The notes under the pieces are model-generated. The model saw nothing but the letters and a program-made list of their open reading frames with translations. It searched no databases and was not told the origin of the DNA. A stretch of DNA of 7,632 bases, taken from Prevotellaceae bacterium. Its GTDB lineage: Bacteria; Bacteroidota; Bacteroidia; Bacteroidales; UBA932. The position numbers were made by a program, and so were the translations under genes. Positions 6,629 through 7,632 of this stretch are shown piece after piece. The DNA lies in contig JAIRLT010000112.1 in the NCBI GenBank assembly GCA_031259225.1, forward strand, positions 1-7,632, read 5' to 3'. Position 1 is the first letter of the stretch. The number at the start of each line of letters is the position of its first letter.

Positions 6629-6647
6629 TGATGCGGTGAGCCTTTTT
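6618..6647 (+). terminator. Intrinsic terminator (his attenuator)
   Basis: AAGGCTTACCG (6618-6628) pairs with CGGTGAGCCTT (6634-6644): 11 bp with one G-U, loop TGATG. A run of five T's (6643-6647) overlaps the end of the 3' arm. G-U and G-C pairs can lengthen the stem by up to four, from 6614. It lies upstream of hisG and downstream of the leader peptide, so it would stop transcription before hisG. It is too far from uvrC, with a promoter between them, to be simply the uvrC terminator. Confidence 0.88.
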
Positions 6648-6682
6648 CACTATATACGGAATGTTTAATAAATATTTAAAAT

Positions 6683-7531
6683 ATGTTGCGAATTGCTGTA
6701 CAATCAAAAGGTCGTCTGTATGACGAAACCATGAAGTTGCTCGATGAAGCGGGCGTCAAGCTGAACCGCGGGAAGCGCATCCTGCTCCTGTCGGCGAAGA
6801 GTTTTCCGGTGGAAGTGCTCTTCCTGCGCGACGACGACATCCCGCAGGCCGTGGCCAACGGCACCGCCGACGTGGGCATCGTGGGCGAAAACGAATACGT
6901 GGAAAAGGGACAGGAAGCGCAGTTGGTCAAGCGGCTTGGGTTTAGCAAATGCCGCCTCTCGCTGGCTGTTCCCAAAGAGGAAGTCTATCACGGCATGGCG
7001 TGGTTTGAAGGAAAAACCATCGCAACCTCTTATCCGAAAATTCTGTCCGATTACTTGGCGCAGCGCGGGATACGGGCGGAACTGCACGTCATCAGCGGCT
7101 CGGTGGAAATTGCGCCGGGCATCGGCTTGGCCGACGCCATTTTCGACATCGTAAGTTCCGGCAGCACGCTGGTGAGCAACCAACTGAAGGAGGTGGAAAC
7201 GGTGATGCAGAGCGAAGCGCTGCTCATCGCGCACCAAGGACTGACCGCCGACAAACAGGCTATCCTCGAACAGTTGCTCTTCCGCTTTGAGGCCATACAG
7301 GCCGCCGAAGGAAAGAAGTATGTGCTGCTGAACGCGCCCAAAGCGCGGTTGCCGGAGATTGTGGAATTGCTTCCCGGCATGAAAAGCCCCACCGTCACGC
7401 CGCTGGCCGACCCCGAATGGGTGGCTGTGCAATCGGTCATTGCCGAAACGCACTTCTGGGAAATCATCGGCAAGCTCAAAGCCTTGGGCGCCGAAGGGAT
7501 TTTGATTGTGCCGATAGAATTGATTTGTTAG
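6683..7531 (+). CDS. hisG: ATP phosphoribosyltransferase, long form
   Basis: 282 residues; catalyses the first step of histidine biosynthesis, joining ATP and PRPP to give phosphoribosyl-ATP, in the cytoplasm. The N-terminus MLRIAVQSKGRL and the segment GTADVGIVGEN (60-70) are typical. The family signature lies at about 138-163, with E142, D151 and D155 and the PRPP-binding SSGSTL. Length and a C-terminal ACT-like region (about 210-282, including YVLLNAPK and LGAEGILIVPIE) place it in the long, HisZ-independent class, in which this domain binds histidine for feedback inhibition. The ATG at 6683 begins the conserved N-terminus, 35 bases after the attenuator terminator. By eye the gene is GC-richer than uvrC, with many G/C third positions. 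Other his genes would be expected downstream, but the window ends in a repeat tract. Confidence 0.97.
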   Translation: MLRIAVQSKGRLYDETMKLLDEAGVKLNRGKRILLLSAKSFPVEVLFLRDDDIPQAVANGTADVGIVGENEYVEKGQEAQLVKRLGFSKCRLSLAVPKEEVYHGMAWFEGKTIATSYPKILSDYLAQRGIRAELHVISGSVEIAPGIGLADAIFDIVSSGSTLVSNQLKEVETVMQSEALLIAHQGLTADKQAILEQLLFRFEAIQAAEGKKYVLLNAPKARLPEIVELLPGMKSPTVTPLADPEWVAVQSVIAETHFWEIIGKLKALGAEGILIVPIELIC

Positions 7532-7626
7532 TGATTAAGAGATTAGGATATTAGGTGATTAAGAGATTAGGATATTAAGATATTAAGATATTAAGATATT
7601 AAGAGATTAAGATATTAAGAGATTAA
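7531..7626 (+). repeat. Octamer tandem array directly after hisG
   Basis: Starting on the last base of the hisG TAG, twelve 8-base units follow without a gap to 7626, with GAATGA remaining at the window edge. Units are GATATTAA (five), GAGATTAA (two), GAGATTAG (two), GTGATTAA (two) and GATATTAG (one). The first 24 bases are repeated as a block with one change, showing expansion at both 8- and 24-base scales. No stable hairpin or ORF is apparent. The array may continue past the window. Confidence 0.9.
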
Positions 7627-7632
7627 GAATGA

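Noticed and set aside
6522..6707. Minus-strand 61-codon ORF across the uvrC-hisG gap
   Set aside because: It overlaps the his promoter, leader peptide and attenuator, which explain this sequence better on the plus strand.
6704..7453. 249-codon minus-strand ORF opposite hisG
   Set aside because: Antisense to an intact hisG, His/Phe/Gln-rich shadow translation and no promoter or family features.
1..7632. A new defence, mobile or secretion system
   Set aside because: All coding capacity is taken by three recognised housekeeping genes and the leader peptide; no transposase, integrase, toxin-antitoxin or nuclease-cluster gene is present.

Overview
The window comes from a member of the Bacteroidota, most likely the order Bacteroidales. 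Three intergenic promoters fit the Bacteroidetes-type consensus (-33 TTTG, then TAnnTTTG at -7). No start codon has a well-placed Shine-Dalgarno sequence. The three proteins look, from memory of the families, like Bacteroides/Parabacteroides homologues. It is a housekeeping stretch with no phage, transposon, CRISPR or defence genes.

Layout: 1-193 is a repeat-rich intergenic stretch downstream of the first gene. 191-4417 (minus) is one 1408-residue gene joining a GT3 glycogen synthase to a GT35 alpha-glucan phosphorylase, so glycogen synthesis and breakdown share one polypeptide. 4418-4663 is a divergent intergenic region with one promoter for each flanking gene. 4664-6472 (plus) is uvrC, the nucleotide excision repair endonuclease. 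6473-6682 is a regulatory region. 6683-7531 (plus) is hisG, long form, the first enzyme of histidine biosynthesis. 7531-7632 is a tandem octamer tract running to the window edge.

The most notable element is in the uvrC-hisG gap. A short ORF at 6537-6590 encodes MRTHKHHHHHDKRATVR, with six histidines in 17 codons, five of them consecutive. It sits just downstream of a consensus promoter. It is followed by an intrinsic terminator hairpin (6618-6647), and a competing 9-bp pairing (6585-6593 with 6620-6628) would dismantle that hairpin. The 5' arm of the competing pairing overlaps the leader stop codon. This has the layout of a ribosome-mediated histidine attenuator: stalling at His codons would leave the antiterminator free and allow hisG transcription, while completing the peptide would mask it and allow termination. 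HisG also carries the C-terminal regulatory domain for feedback inhibition, so control appears to act on both transcription and enzyme.

A second theme is short tandem repeats in the gene-flanking DNA. Both glgP and hisG are followed, on their own coding strand and starting at the stop codon, by octamer arrays with related units (AGATATGA and AGATATTA). Further heptamer and octamer arrays fill the first 130 bases.
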